This document shows, piece by piece, positions 45,077-54,149 of a DNA stretch of 56,658 nucleotides (position 1 is the stretch's first letter; each line of letters begins with the position of its first letter). The stretch comes from Pseudomonas donghuensis. Its GTDB lineage: Bacteria > Pseudomonadota > Gammaproteobacteria > Pseudomonadales > Pseudomonadaceae. A program made the translations under genes and the position numbers. Location: positions 339,764 through 396,421 of the forward strand of contig NZ_JH650757.1 of NCBI RefSeq assembly GCF_000259195.1. The letters are read 5' to 3'. The notes under the pieces were generated by a model. The model did not search any database, was not told where the DNA came from, and worked only from the letters and a program-made list of their open reading frames with translations.

Positions 45077-45645
45077 TCGGCTTTCTCCGTTGAGGTCGCA
45101 ATAGGCCCTGCGACGATGGCTTTGGCGGTGTCGTTCAGTAGCGTACGGACCCGCTCGATTTCCGTTGGGTTCCAGCGCCCGCTATGCATTTGCAGGGCAT
45201 GACGCAGGTTGTGCACGGCTTCGTGGATTTCTGCCGGGCGATCGTGGCCACGCAACGAGCGTTTGCTGACTTCAATGCGCATGCGCACGCCGTCCAGGGC
45301 AATAGCTTGGTCCGCGAGGGATTTCTGGCCCGCTGCAGTGATGCCGTAAAGACGCTTGCTGCCTTGGGTTTTGCCGCTGATCAGCTCGGCTTCTTCCAGA
45401 AAATTAAGGGTCGGGTAGATCACCCCGGGGCTGGGGCTGTAGCTGCCATCGAAAAGGGTTTCGATCTGGCGGATCAGGTCATAGCCATGGCAAGGCTGCT
45501 CGGCCAGCATCGACAACAGCAGCAATTTCAGGTCGCCGGGGGCAAAGACGCGGGGGCCGCGGTCGCCACGTTCGCGGCCGTGACGACGCTCGAAGCCGTC
45601 GTGCCGCTCGCCATGCTCGCGGTGATGGGAATGATGGTCACGCAT
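45073..45645 (-). CDS. yqjI: PadR-family metal-responsive repressor (YqjI/NfeR-like)
   Basis: This 190-residue regulator has a winged-helix PadR domain (KLLLLSMLAEQPCHGYDLIRQIE, SPGVIYPTLNFLEEAELI) preceded by a 30-residue segment rich in His and Arg (MRDHHSHHREHGERHDGFE). E. coli YqjI has a comparable His-rich extension through which it responds to nickel. It overlaps the ferric reductase gene and very probably represses this operon through the palindromes at 45665-45700. The metal sensed is inferred. Confidence 0.85.
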   Translation of the reverse strand: MRDHHSHHREHGERHDGFERRHGRERGDRGPRVFAPGDLKLLLLSMLAEQPCHGYDLIRQIETLFDGSYSPSPGVIYPTLNFLEEAELISGKTQGSKRLYGITAAGQKSLADQAIALDGVRMRIEVSKRSLRGHDRPAEIHEAVHNLRHALQMHSGRWNPTEIERVRTLLNDTAKAIVAGPIATSTEKAE

Positions 45646-45664
45646 TGGGTGTCTCCGTTTGGGT

Positions 45665-45700
45665 TAGATGTATCTTCAGATATTACTCAAGATATATCTT
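45665..45700. promoter_or_regulatory. Paired palindromic operators upstream of yqjI
   Basis: TAGATGTATCTT (45665-45676) and the perfect palindrome AAGATATATCTT (45689-45700) are copies of one motif with centres 24 bp apart, about two helical turns, 20-55 nt before the PadR gene. Autoregulation by the dimeric PadR protein is the simplest reading. The site may also serve the divergent NlpC gene. Confidence 0.65.
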
Positions 45701-45870
45701 AAATCAAGCGGGAGAATAGGAATATTTCTCATGAAGTAAAGGCGGTAACCGGAAAAACGCGTAGGAACTCTTAAGGTTTTTCTTACAGAACTCTCGGATT
45801 GCCTTGATCTACACGCGCGCAAGTCATCCCTAAGATTCGCCACGTTTTCTTCATCCGTGAGTATTTCACC

Positions 45871-46371
45871 GTGGCACCTTCCATTTTTTTCATCGGGCTG
45901 CTCTGGGGCCTGTCATTTTTTGCCCAGGCCAATTTCTCGCTTACCCAGACTGCACGTGAGCACAGTGTGCGGCATGAGCTGGACACCAACCTCGATCGTC
46001 TGGTCGAGCGTGCACACCAACTGATCGGCGTGCCCTATCGCTGGGGCGGCATGTCGGTAAAGGGCGGGTTCGATTGCAGCGGCCTGCTGGTCTACCTGTT
46101 TCGCCATGAGGCCGATATCAAGATACCGCGCACCACGACGGCCATGCTCCAGTCCGCTGCCCGGACCATCAGGCAGAGCCAGCTCAAGCGCGGTGATGCA
46201 GTATTCTTCAATCGCAACGGCCAGGGCCGGATCGGCCACGTTGGCCTGTATATCGGCGAAGGGCGTTTCATCCACGCCCCCCGCGCCGGCAAGAACATCC
46301 GTATCGATTCGCTGCGCAACATCTACTGGAGCAAAAGCTTCATGACCGCCAAGCGCTTTCACGGTGGCTAG
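45871..46371 (+). CDS. NlpC/P60 family cell-wall hydrolase
   Basis: This 166-residue protein has an N-terminal signal or anchor (SIFFIGLLWGLSFFAQANF) and an NlpC/P60 domain with Cys69 (GGFDCSGLLVYLF), His123 (IGHVGLYIGEG) and His135 (FIHAPR). The fold cleaves peptidoglycan stem peptides between D-Glu and a diamino acid. It starts with GTG. It converges on a PBP-like gene with which it shares the stop tetranucleotide CTAG. A role in septum or side-wall turnover is likely. Confidence 0.88.
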   Translation: MAPSIFFIGLLWGLSFFAQANFSLTQTAREHSVRHELDTNLDRLVERAHQLIGVPYRWGGMSVKGGFDCSGLLVYLFRHEADIKIPRTTTAMLQSAARTIRQSQLKRGDAVFFNRNGQGRIGHVGLYIGEGRFIHAPRAGKNIRIDSLRNIYWSKSFMTAKRFHGG

Positions 46372-49300
46372 CGCTGCACCATCCGCGGCGGTTTGCACAG
46401 GGTGTGACTGCCAGGCTCCAGGTACGGCATCAGGAGCGGCGCCATGCCCTTGAGCACCTGCACCGGCAGCGCCGAGGTAAAGCGGAAGGATTCCGCCGCT
46501 CTGCCGGGCACGAAGGCGGTGAGGGTGCCGAAGTGGTTTTCGCCGAGGAAAAACACAAAGGTCGCGGTGCGGTTCAACGAGCGTGAGCCAATCAGCCGTC
46601 CGCCGGCACCGAAGCTTTCGATGCGGTTGTCACCGGTGCCGGTCTTGCCGCCCATCACCAGCGGGGTGCCGTCGGCCAGTTTGAAGCTGCCCGACACCCG
46701 CCGCGCGGTACCGGCATCCACCACTTGCGAGAGGGCGCCGCGCAGAGCCCGGGCGACTTCTACCGAGAGCACCCGTTGGCCGAGGTCGGGGTCGCTGGTC
46801 AAGCGGGTTTCGTAAGGGGTATCGGCAGCAAAGTGCAGGGTATCGATGCGCAGCACCGGCAGGCGCACGCCATCGTTCTGGATGATGCCGATCAACTCGG
46901 CGAGGGCTGCCGGACGGTCGCCGGAGCTGCCGATGGCTGTGGCCAGCGATGGCACCAGGTGGTCAAAGGGGTAGCCGACGCGTTTCCAGCGTTGATGGAT
47001 ATCGAGGAAGGCTTCGATCTCCACCAGGGTGCGAATGCGGCTGTCGCGCGCACCCTTGTGTCGGCTTTTGAACAGCCAGCCATAGACTTCCTGGCGCTCG
47101 AAGTGGCTGGCATCGGCCGCTTGCTGGAAGGTGGCGCTGGGGTGTTGCAGCAGGTAGCCGAGCAGCCACAAATCCAACGGATGGACCTTGGCGATAAAGC
47201 CCTGGTCGGGCAGGTCGTAAGCGCCGGGCCGGTAGGCTTCGTACAGATCTTGCAGACGTTTCTCGGTAACGGTGTTCTGCTTGGTGGCCGGGGTCTTGTT
47301 TTCGATCCGGTCTTTTTTCAGGTGCGCCTGGACGAAGGCGTTGAAGGTGGCCTGGTCGGCCTCCGGAAACAGATAACGGTGCACCGCGGCCAAGCGGATC
47401 GGCGTGACCCGCAGGCTGTCGAGGAAGGTATCCAGACGCTGTTGCGACGTTTTGCGCTGGTACTTCTTCCAGAACCTGCGCATGTAATCGGTGCCTTCCT
47501 TGTCGGCAAAGCGTGCCAGGTATTCCTGGCGGCGCGGCTCGGCATCGTCCTTGAGCAGGCTGGCGCTATTACCCGGCTGCTGATAGGTGCTGTAACGCAC
47601 CAGGTCGCGCATCAGACGAATGAACGGCAGGTTGATCGATTCACGCAGGGCGTCCTTGAGCGTCGGAATGCGGCCGTTGTCTTCCTTGCGAAAGTTGTTG
47701 AACACATGCAGGCCACCGCCGGTGAAAAAGGCTTCTCCGGGGCTGGCGGAGTACTTGCGCTCCAGCGCGGCGTTGAGCATGGCGCTGAGGTCGCGGTCCT
47801 TGTTCTGGATCAGGTAGTCGATGGCCCAGCGGGTGATGAAGTCCAATTCGGCCACCGGGACTTTCTTAAGCTCCGCAGCCGGGGTGTTGGCGTACTTGTC
47901 GTGCAGTTCGCCGATGATTTCCAGGTAGCTGGTCAGTACCCGCAGCTTGGCGGTCGAGCCCAGTTCCAGCTTGCTGCCTTCGTTGATGTCGAACGGTTGG
48001 TCGGTGCTGTCGGTCTGCACCCGCACCCTTGAGCCGTCGGCAGTGCGCTCGAGCAGGGTGAAGCTGTAGCGCACCTGGGTGGTACTGGTCGGGGTCAACA
48101 GGCGTTCGCCGAACAGGCCCATTTTTTCTGCAAAGGCCGGGTCGGCCAGGTCTTTCAGGTACTGACTGACCTGGCCCTGCAAGTCCGATTGCAGGGTGCT
48201 GGTGGCCGACAGATCGAGACGGTCCAGGTCGTACAGCGGTCGGCCGAGGGCCGAAGACAGACGGCTGCGGGCAACGCTGATGCCCTTGTTGGTGACGATC
48301 GGCTGAATGGTCGGCTGGGCCACCCAGTCGCGGTAAATGGTCTTGCTGGACAGGGCGGCATCGGCCAATGGCTTGTCGATGATGTTGCTGGCCGAGAGGA
48401 CGCGGATATGGCTGTCGGTCAGCAGCGCCAGCTCGGCACGGCCCTTGGATAAAAAGTGCGAGGGCCGGCGCTGGGCGATCATCAGCGACAGCACCTGGCG
48501 CAGGGCCAGACCACGGGCAGCCAGGCTTTGCGGATCACTTGCGGTGGACGACAGAGCCTGGTTGACCTGAGCAAAATCGGCGCCGTACCAGACCCGCAGG
48601 CCTTCGGCCATGCCATGCACTTCACCATGCCCGGGTACCGCCGACAGCGGCACGCTGTTGAGGTAATCGCGCACGATGCGCTGGCGTGCTTCCAGTGTCT
48701 GCGGGCCGCCTTGATAAGCGCGCACGCTGGCGGAAATCATCTGGCGGATCTTCTCGCTCCCCGAGGCCGTCAGGCCGTCGGGCGAATGCCGGTACTTTTC
48801 CAACTGGGTCGCCAGGGTGCTGCCGCCCGCCGACTGGCCGGGCAGGGCCAGGTACTTGGCGACCTGGGTGTAGGCCGCCTTGGCAAAGCGCGGCCAATCC
48901 ACGGCAGGGTTGTTCAGCGGGTCGTTGGGATCAAGCAGGTCGCGGTTCTCGATGAACAGCAGGCTGTGGACGATGATGGGTGGAATCGAGGCGAAGTCCG
49001 GGTACAGGTATTGCGGATAGTGGAACTGATACAGCGCATCGCCTTTGCAGTCGGTGATCGACAGACCGGCCTGGATCTTCTCGGCGTACGGTACGAAAAA
49101 ACCGTGGTCAACATAGTCCATAAGCGCAGGCGAAAAGCGCGTCTGCTCGTTGATCACGTAGTCACGCTTCAGCAGGCGCGGTAGGAATTCACCCAGTGAG
49201 CTGTAGCCCAGGCGCTTGTCGAACGGGCCGTCGCCGGGGTAGCGGATGGCATCGCTGGGGCCTGGCTGCATGGAATAACTGAGGGTCGCGGCAAATTGGC

Positions 49301-49502
49301 TGAATTCCCGTGATTGCAGGCGCGAGGTGTGCATTTCGGCGGTGGCGGCATACCCCAGGGCGATCAGGGCGAGCAGCAGCACCAACCACAACAGCCGCCA
49401 CCACAGACGGCGCTGGCGTGGGCTTTTCGGCAATGGCGAAGGATCGAGGTGTTCAGAGGGAGTTTCCGTACTGTCTGCTTCCGATTGCCACAATGCGCCC
49501 AT
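46368..49502 (-). CDS. Large class A penicillin-binding protein-like transglycosylase/transpeptidase
   Basis: This 1044-residue inner-membrane protein has one N-terminal helix (RLLWLVLLLALIALGYAATAE). The GT51 transglycosylase domain carries LLFIENRDLLDP (about residue 180) and GGSTLATQLEKYRHSPDG (about 226). All three transpeptidase motifs are readable: STAK (about 516), SIN (about 621) and KTGT (about 952). The SxN to KTG distance of about 330 residues is much longer than in standard PBPs because of a charged helical insert. It probably polymerises and crosslinks peptidoglycan, in an unusual subfamily. Motif order makes the class firm; substrate details are open. Confidence 0.85.
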   Translation of the reverse strand: MGALWQSEADSTETPSEHLDPSPLPKSPRQRRLWWRLLWLVLLLALIALGYAATAEMHTSRLQSREFSQFAATLSYSMQPGPSDAIRYPGDGPFDKRLGYSSLGEFLPRLLKRDYVINEQTRFSPALMDYVDHGFFVPYAEKIQAGLSITDCKGDALYQFHYPQYLYPDFASIPPIIVHSLLFIENRDLLDPNDPLNNPAVDWPRFAKAAYTQVAKYLALPGQSAGGSTLATQLEKYRHSPDGLTASGSEKIRQMISASVRAYQGGPQTLEARQRIVRDYLNSVPLSAVPGHGEVHGMAEGLRVWYGADFAQVNQALSSTASDPQSLAARGLALRQVLSLMIAQRRPSHFLSKGRAELALLTDSHIRVLSASNIIDKPLADAALSSKTIYRDWVAQPTIQPIVTNKGISVARSRLSSALGRPLYDLDRLDLSATSTLQSDLQGQVSQYLKDLADPAFAEKMGLFGERLLTPTSTTQVRYSFTLLERTADGSRVRVQTDSTDQPFDINEGSKLELGSTAKLRVLTSYLEIIGELHDKYANTPAAELKKVPVAELDFITRWAIDYLIQNKDRDLSAMLNAALERKYSASPGEAFFTGGGLHVFNNFRKEDNGRIPTLKDALRESINLPFIRLMRDLVRYSTYQQPGNSASLLKDDAEPRRQEYLARFADKEGTDYMRRFWKKYQRKTSQQRLDTFLDSLRVTPIRLAAVHRYLFPEADQATFNAFVQAHLKKDRIENKTPATKQNTVTEKRLQDLYEAYRPGAYDLPDQGFIAKVHPLDLWLLGYLLQHPSATFQQAADASHFERQEVYGWLFKSRHKGARDSRIRTLVEIEAFLDIHQRWKRVGYPFDHLVPSLATAIGSSGDRPAALAELIGIIQNDGVRLPVLRIDTLHFAADTPYETRLTSDPDLGQRVLSVEVARALRGALSQVVDAGTARRVSGSFKLADGTPLVMGGKTGTGDNRIESFGAGGRLIGSRSLNRTATFVFFLGENHFGTLTAFVPGRAAESFRFTSALPVQVLKGMAPLLMPYLEPGSHTLCKPPRMVQR

Positions 49503-49940
49503 AGTCTTCAGCTCGGCTACGTATTTTCGTCTTGCTTGCCTGAAGCTTAGACGGTGGCCGGGTTTGGTGAAAAATTTGTAGTCATATGGCAGGGATTTCC
49601 CAAAACCGTGTCAGAAATGCGCCTTTGGTGGAGCTTGAATTGCCCCGTTTTGGTGCTATGTTAGCCGCCTTGTTTCCTGCAGTGGTAAAAAGCACGGGGA
49701 ATGCCCCTCCGTAGAAGCGGTTTTTGCCGAGAGTTCTCGCCAAATAACGGGCTTTATATAGTGAAATACCCTGCAGGGGCCTTTCTATACTGCTCGCCCC
49801 TTTCGCTCTGCCGGTTTTGCACACCCGGCAGACGGGGCCGCTCACAAGGCGGTGCCCGGCGAGGCAGCGCATCCAGCCTATCGGCGGTGCCAGGCCTGCA
49901 CGAATGGTCATATCCAATAACAAAATGAGGTTGTATTTCT
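49503..49940. other. Long leader region upstream of the amino-acid permease
   Basis: About 440 bases without a gene. A candidate promoter lies at 49635-49662, and a second -10 (TATACT, 49786-49791) lies further on. Two hairpins follow: AGGGGC / GCCCCT (49775-49801) and TCTGCCGG / CCGGCAGA (49807-49832). The permease thus seems to have a structured leader of 150-280 nt. Confidence 0.5.
49635..49662 (+). promoter_or_regulatory. Candidate promoter for the permease
   Basis: TTGAAT (49635-49640), a 16-nt spacer and TATGTT (49657-49662) fit sigma-70 moderately. Confidence 0.35.
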
Positions 49941-51362
49941 ATGCCAGTCGGCAACCACCCTTCTCATGGTGAGACCGCCCAAGGCGGCCCACTCAAGCGA
50001 GAACTCGGCGAACGCCACATTCGCCTGATGGCGCTGGGCGCCTGTATCGGTGTCGGCCTGTTCCTGGGTTCGGCCAAGGCCATCGAAATGGCCGGGCCAG
50101 CTATCATGCTGTCCTACATCATCGGCGGCCTGGCGATCCTGGTGATCATGCGCGCCCTTGGCGAAATGGCCGTGCACAACCCGGTAGCCGGCTCCTTCAG
50201 CCGCTACGCCCAAGACTACCTCGGCCCGTTGGCGGGTTTCCTCACCGGCTGGAACTACTGGTTCCTGTGGCTGGTGACCTGCGTGGCGGAAATCACCGCA
50301 GTGGCCATCTACATGGGCATCTGGTTCCCGGAAGTGCCGCGCTGGATCTGGGCCCTGGCAGCCCTGGGCAGCATGGGCGCGATCAACCTGATCGCGGTCA
50401 AGGCCTTTGGTGAGTTCGAGTTCTGGTTCGCCCTGATCAAGATCGTCACCATCATCGCCATGGTGTTGGGTGGCGTCGGCATCATCGCCTTCGGTTTTGG
50501 CAACGACGGCGTGGCCATGGGCATCTCCAACCTCTGGAGCAACGGTGGCTTCATGCCCAATGGCGTGACCGGCGTGCTGATGTCGCTGCAAATGGTGATG
50601 TTCGCCTACCTGGGCGTCGAGATGATCGGCCTGACCGCCGGTGAAGCGCGCAACCCGCAAAAGACCATTCCGCAGGCCATCGGCTCGGTGTTCTGGCGCA
50701 TCCTGCTGTTCTACGTCGGTGCATTGTTCGTGATCCTGTCGATCTACCCGTGGAACGAAATCGGCAGCCAGGGCAGCCCGTTCGTGATGACCTTCGAGCG
50801 TCTGGGCATCAAGACCGCTGCGGGTATCATCAACTTCGTGGTGATCACCGCTGCACTGTCGTCGTGCAACGGCGGCATCTTCAGTACCGGGCGCATGCTT
50901 TATAGCCTGGCGCAGAACGGTCAGGCGCCGGCCACCTTCGCTCGTACCTCGAGCAACGGCGTACCGCGCAATGCCCTGCTGCTGTCGATCGCAGCCTTGC
51001 TGCTGGGCGTGCTGGCCAACTACCTGGTACCAGAGAAAGTCTTCGTCTGGGTCACTGCCATTGCCACCTTCGGTGCGATCTGGACCTGGGTGATGATCCT
51101 GCTGGCCCAGCTGAAGTTCCGCGCCGGCCTGAGCAACGCCGAGCGTGCCGCCCTGAAATACCGCATGTGGCTGTGGCCGCTGAGCTCCTACCTGGCGCTG
51201 GCGTTCCTGATCCTGGTGGTCGGCCTGATGGCATATTTCGAGGAAACCCGCGTGGCCCTGTACATCGGCCCGGCGTTCCTGGTAATGCTGACGGTGCTGT
51301 TCTACGTGTTCAAGCTGTCACCAAGCACCATGGAGCAGCGTGCCGCAGGTTCGGCGTCCTGA
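49941..51362 (+). CDS. APC-superfamily amino-acid permease (ProY-like)
   Basis: This 473-residue inner-membrane transporter has about twelve helices. The AAT-family start RHIRLMALGACIGVGLFLGSAKAI, EMAVHNPVAGSFSRYA and the GAGEAR-like ITAGEARNPQKTIP-type sequence (LTAGEARNPQKTIPQA) are diagnostic. Across its length it most resembles proline-specific permease ProY, but histidine, GABA or aromatic substrates cannot be excluded. It is monocistronic, ending at a strong terminator. No neighbouring catabolic genes help with specificity. Confidence 0.88.
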   Translation: MPVGNHPSHGETAQGGPLKRELGERHIRLMALGACIGVGLFLGSAKAIEMAGPAIMLSYIIGGLAILVIMRALGEMAVHNPVAGSFSRYAQDYLGPLAGFLTGWNYWFLWLVTCVAEITAVAIYMGIWFPEVPRWIWALAALGSMGAINLIAVKAFGEFEFWFALIKIVTIIAMVLGGVGIIAFGFGNDGVAMGISNLWSNGGFMPNGVTGVLMSLQMVMFAYLGVEMIGLTAGEARNPQKTIPQAIGSVFWRILLFYVGALFVILSIYPWNEIGSQGSPFVMTFERLGIKTAAGIINFVVITAALSSCNGGIFSTGRMLYSLAQNGQAPATFARTSSNGVPRNALLLSIAALLLGVLANYLVPEKVFVWVTAIATFGAIWTWVMILLAQLKFRAGLSNAERAALKYRMWLWPLSSYLALAFLILVVGLMAYFEETRVALYIGPAFLVMLTVLFYVFKLSPSTMEQRAAGSAS

Positions 51363-51381
51363 TCTTCCCGCGATAAGTGAA

Positions 51382-51413
51382 AAGCCCGTATCTATGGATA
51401 CGGGCTTTTTTTT
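51382..51413 (+). terminator. Rho-independent terminator after the permease
   Basis: An 11-bp stem AAGCCCGTATC / GATACGGGCTT with a TATG loop is followed by six further T residues. It can also serve the convergent opgC gene. Confidence 0.93.
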
Positions 51414-51424
51414 GCCTGCGGTTA

Positions 51425-52549
51425 TCAGGTGGCAACCGCACGCATCGGCTGGGTCAGGCGTTTATTGAAGTCCAGCCAGGCACCGAGCAGGGCCATGATT
51501 GCGACGCCCACCAGCGCGGTGAAGATCTGCATGGCAAAGGCATCGCCGGCCATGGCATTGATCATGTCCGCCAAGGGCGCCAGCAGTACCCCCAGGCAAA
51601 ACACTTCAAGCGAGTAGCGGCCCATGCGGCAGGTTTGCTGCGCCAGCCAGTTCTGCGTCCAGCCGCTGCCCGGCAGCAGCTTGGCCGTGACGTAGGCCAG
51701 GGCCAGGAAGTGCAGCAGGCGCACCGGCGACAGATCGGTCTTGCTGATCGGGTAGAGCAGGGTGTTGAGACTGGCCGGCATCAGTTCATCGTGAAGCTCT
51801 GGCCAGCGCCAGGACAGGGTAACGATGCCAGCCGCCAGCGAATAGGCGGCTGCCGCCAGAAACAGCGGTTGGCGCCGCAACGGCCGGGTTTGCGGCGGCC
51901 GAGCCCGTTGCCCGTAAAGCGCCGCGGCGCCGCCGAGCACAAACAGGAACTGCCAGGTAACCGGGTTGAAGTACCACACGCCATCGGAAAAATTCGCCAG
52001 GTTCCAGCCGAGTCCGGGCGCCACCAGGTACACCGCCATCGACACACCAACCACGGCCAGGGTGTTGCGCATCAGCAGCGGCAGCAGCAGAGACAAACCG
52101 GCCAGCAGCACGATGTACAGCGGTAGCGGGTCCATCAGGTTGGGTTTGAAGCGCAGCAACAGCTCGTCTGTCAGCGCTTGCTGGGGGTTGGTGATGAAAT
52201 GCACCAGGCCCATTTCCTCAACCAGGTCGCGGGTCTGCACGTGGCTGTTGGCAAAGAACACGATGCCCATCAGCATCGCCAGCAGAAAGATATGCACCAC
52301 ATACAGCACCCAGGTACGCCGCAGGATCTTCACGCAGGCGATCAGGTAACCGTCTCGCTGCAGGACTTTGCCATAGGCCAGTACTGCGGCGTAGCCGGCG
52401 AGAAATACGAAGACTTCAGCGGCATCGCTAAAGCCGATGTTACGCAGGGTGACCTGGCCTAAAGGGTTGTGGGGGACGTGATCCCAGAAAATGAAGATCA
52501 ACGCCAGGCCTCGAAAAAAATCGATGCGCGGGTCGCGTCCGTTAAACAT
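51425..52549 (-). CDS. opgC: OpgC-family membrane acyltransferase
   Basis: This 374-residue protein with about ten membrane helices belongs to the OpgC family that adds succinyl groups to osmoregulated periplasmic glucans. The N-terminal signature RDPRIDFFRGLALIFIFWDHVPHNP is clear, as is GFSDAAEVFVFLAGYAAVLAYG. It is not next to opgGH here. The adjoining gtr genes suggest a surface- or periplasmic-glycan decoration neighbourhood. The acyl donor and acceptor are not evident from sequence. Confidence 0.85.
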   Translation of the reverse strand: MFNGRDPRIDFFRGLALIFIFWDHVPHNPLGQVTLRNIGFSDAAEVFVFLAGYAAVLAYGKVLQRDGYLIACVKILRRTWVLYVVHIFLLAMLMGIVFFANSHVQTRDLVEEMGLVHFITNPQQALTDELLLRFKPNLMDPLPLYIVLLAGLSLLLPLLMRNTLAVVGVSMAVYLVAPGLGWNLANFSDGVWYFNPVTWQFLFVLGGAAALYGQRARPPQTRPLRRQPLFLAAAAYSLAAGIVTLSWRWPELHDELMPASLNTLLYPISKTDLSPVRLLHFLALAYVTAKLLPGSGWTQNWLAQQTCRMGRYSLEVFCLGVLLAPLADMINAMAGDAFAMQIFTALVGVAIMALLGAWLDFNKRLTQPMRAVAT

Positions 52550-52812
52550 GGCAGCGGGCTCTTGAACAGTGGGTTTAGTAATGACCGGCGGACGACGGCA
52601 ATCGCTCGCGCCGCACCTCGGGCGGGGGGCAGGGTGGCGGTAATCGTTGGCAATTGCAAAGGGGGCTTATTACTGAATGTCTCTATTCGCCCGTTGCGCG
52701 GCAGACCGTTGATCGAAAATCACCCGTACCTGTCAGTTTGGGTAGTAGACGAATTTCGGCTTACGTGGCCTGCTTGGATTCAGCCGCAACAGCCATCGAG
52801 GCGCGACGCGCA

Positions 52813-53187
52813 ATGGCCAACGTATGGAAAGGATTTTCCACCTATGCCGTGATCGGTATTGCCAATACCCTGGTCCATTGGCAGCTTTTTTTCGTGCTCA
52901 GGGTAGCGTTCGAGTTCAGCCAGGCCTTGAGTAATTTTCTGGCGTTTTGCGTGGCGGCGACGCTGTCCTTTTACGTCAATACCCTCTACACCTTCGTCGT
53001 CCCGCCCTCGATCGGGCGCTATCTGTTGTTCATGTCCTGCCTGGGAGGTGTCAGCCTGGCAGTGGGGTGGCTGGGCGACCACTGGCGGCTGCACGGGATG
53101 ATCACAGTCGTGAGCTTTTCCCTGATCAGCCTGACCTGCGGCTTCTTGCTGTCCAAGTGGGTGGTCTTTCACAGGTCCGAGCCATGA
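52813..53187 (+). CDS. GtrA-family membrane protein (bactoprenol-glucose flippase type)
   Basis: This 124-residue protein with four membrane helices has the GtrA pattern [43 protein letters not shown] and [10 protein letters not shown]. GtrA proteins are thought to flip undecaprenyl-phosphate-glucose to the periplasmic side. I use the ATG at 52813; an upstream start would add 53 residues unlike the family. It overlaps gtrB by 4 nt (ATGA). It lies 263 nt from divergent opgC. Confidence 0.85.
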   Translation: MANVWKGFSTYAVIGIANTLVHWQLFFVLRVAFEFSQALSNFLAFCVAATLSFYVNTLYTFVVPPSIGRYLLFMSCLGGVSLAVGWLGDHWRLHGMITVVSFSLISLTCGFLLSKWVVFHRSEP

Positions 53188-54149
53188 AGGTTTCACTGAT
53201 CGTGCCAGTGTTCAACGAAGAGCAGGCCGTCAGCCTGTTTTACCAGGCGGTGCGTCAGGAGACCTCGTTGCAAGCCCACTGCATCGAAATCGTGTTCATC
53301 AACGATGGCAGCAGCGACGGCACGGCTGAAGTCGCCCGCTCCATCGCCCTGGCCGACAGTGACGTGGTGTTGATCAACTTCTCGCGTAACTTCGGCAAGG
53401 AACCGGCCCTGTTCGCCGGCCTGGAATATGCCAGCGGCGATGCCGTGGTACCCATGGATGTCGACCTGCAAGATCCGGTTGAAGTGATATCGCAACTGAT
53501 CGAGCAATGGTGCAAGGGCGCTGATGTGGTATTGGCCAAACGCCGGGATCGCTCCAGCGATGGTTACCTGAAACGCCGCAGTGCCTCGCTGTTCTATCGC
53601 CTGCTCAATCGCATCGCCTATACCCATATAGAAGAAAACGTCGGCGATTTCCGCTTGATGGACCGCAAGGTGGTGGACGTAATCAAGACCCTGCCAGAAC
53701 AGCAACTGTTCATGAAGGGCGTGCTGTCGTGGGCAGGGTTCAACGTTGCCATTGTTGAATACGACCGTGCGCCGAGGGCTGTGGGCCGCAGCAAGTTCAA
53801 CGCTTGGCGGCTATGGAACCTGGCGCTGGACGGCATTACCTCGTTCAGCACCTTGCCCTTGCGCCTGTGGAGTTACCTCGGCGCGTGCATCTCGTTGCTG
53901 GCGTTGCTGTATGCCGGTTACCTGGTGCTGGACAAGATCCTGTTTGGCAATGATGTGCCCGGGTATCCGTCCTTGATGACAGCCATTCTATTCCTCGGCG
54001 GGGTGCAACTGATCGGCATCGGCATATTGGGGGAATACATCGGCCGAATTTACATGGAGGCCAAACATCGGCCCCGCTACGTGGTGAAAGAGATCGTGAA
54101 GGCCAATGTCACGACCTATCGAAAGGAGACCAAGCGTGCAGGGGAATGA
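53184..54149 (+). CDS. GtrB-like undecaprenyl-phosphate glycosyltransferase (GT2)
   Basis: This 321-residue protein has a cytoplasmic GT2 domain with [19 protein letters not shown], the DxD-type MDVDLQDP and [13 protein letters not shown]. Two C-terminal membrane helices follow ([22 protein letters not shown] and [19 protein letters not shown]). It charges undecaprenyl phosphate with a sugar, commonly glucose, for later transfer to a glycan. It is coupled to gtrA and to the gene downstream. Confidence 0.9.
   Translation: MKVSLIVPVFNEEQAVSLFYQAVRQETSLQAHCIEIVFINDGSSDGTAEVARSIALADSDVVLINFSRNFGKEPALFAGLEYASGDAVVPMDVDLQDPVEVISQLIEQWCKGADVVLAKRRDRSSDGYLKRRSASLFYRLLNRIAYTHIEENVGDFRLMDRKVVDVIKTLPEQQLFMKGVLSWAGFNVAIVEYDRAPRAVGRSKFNAWRLWNLALDGITSFSTLPLRLWSYLGACISLLALLYAGYLVLDKILFGNDVPGYPSLMTAILFLGGVQLIGIGILGEYIGRIYMEAKHRPRYVVKEIVKANVTTYRKETKRAGE

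Noticed and set aside
49775..49832. A known riboswitch class in the permease leader
   Set aside because: The hairpins lack the conserved bases of glycine, lysine, guanidine or other riboswitches that I can recall.
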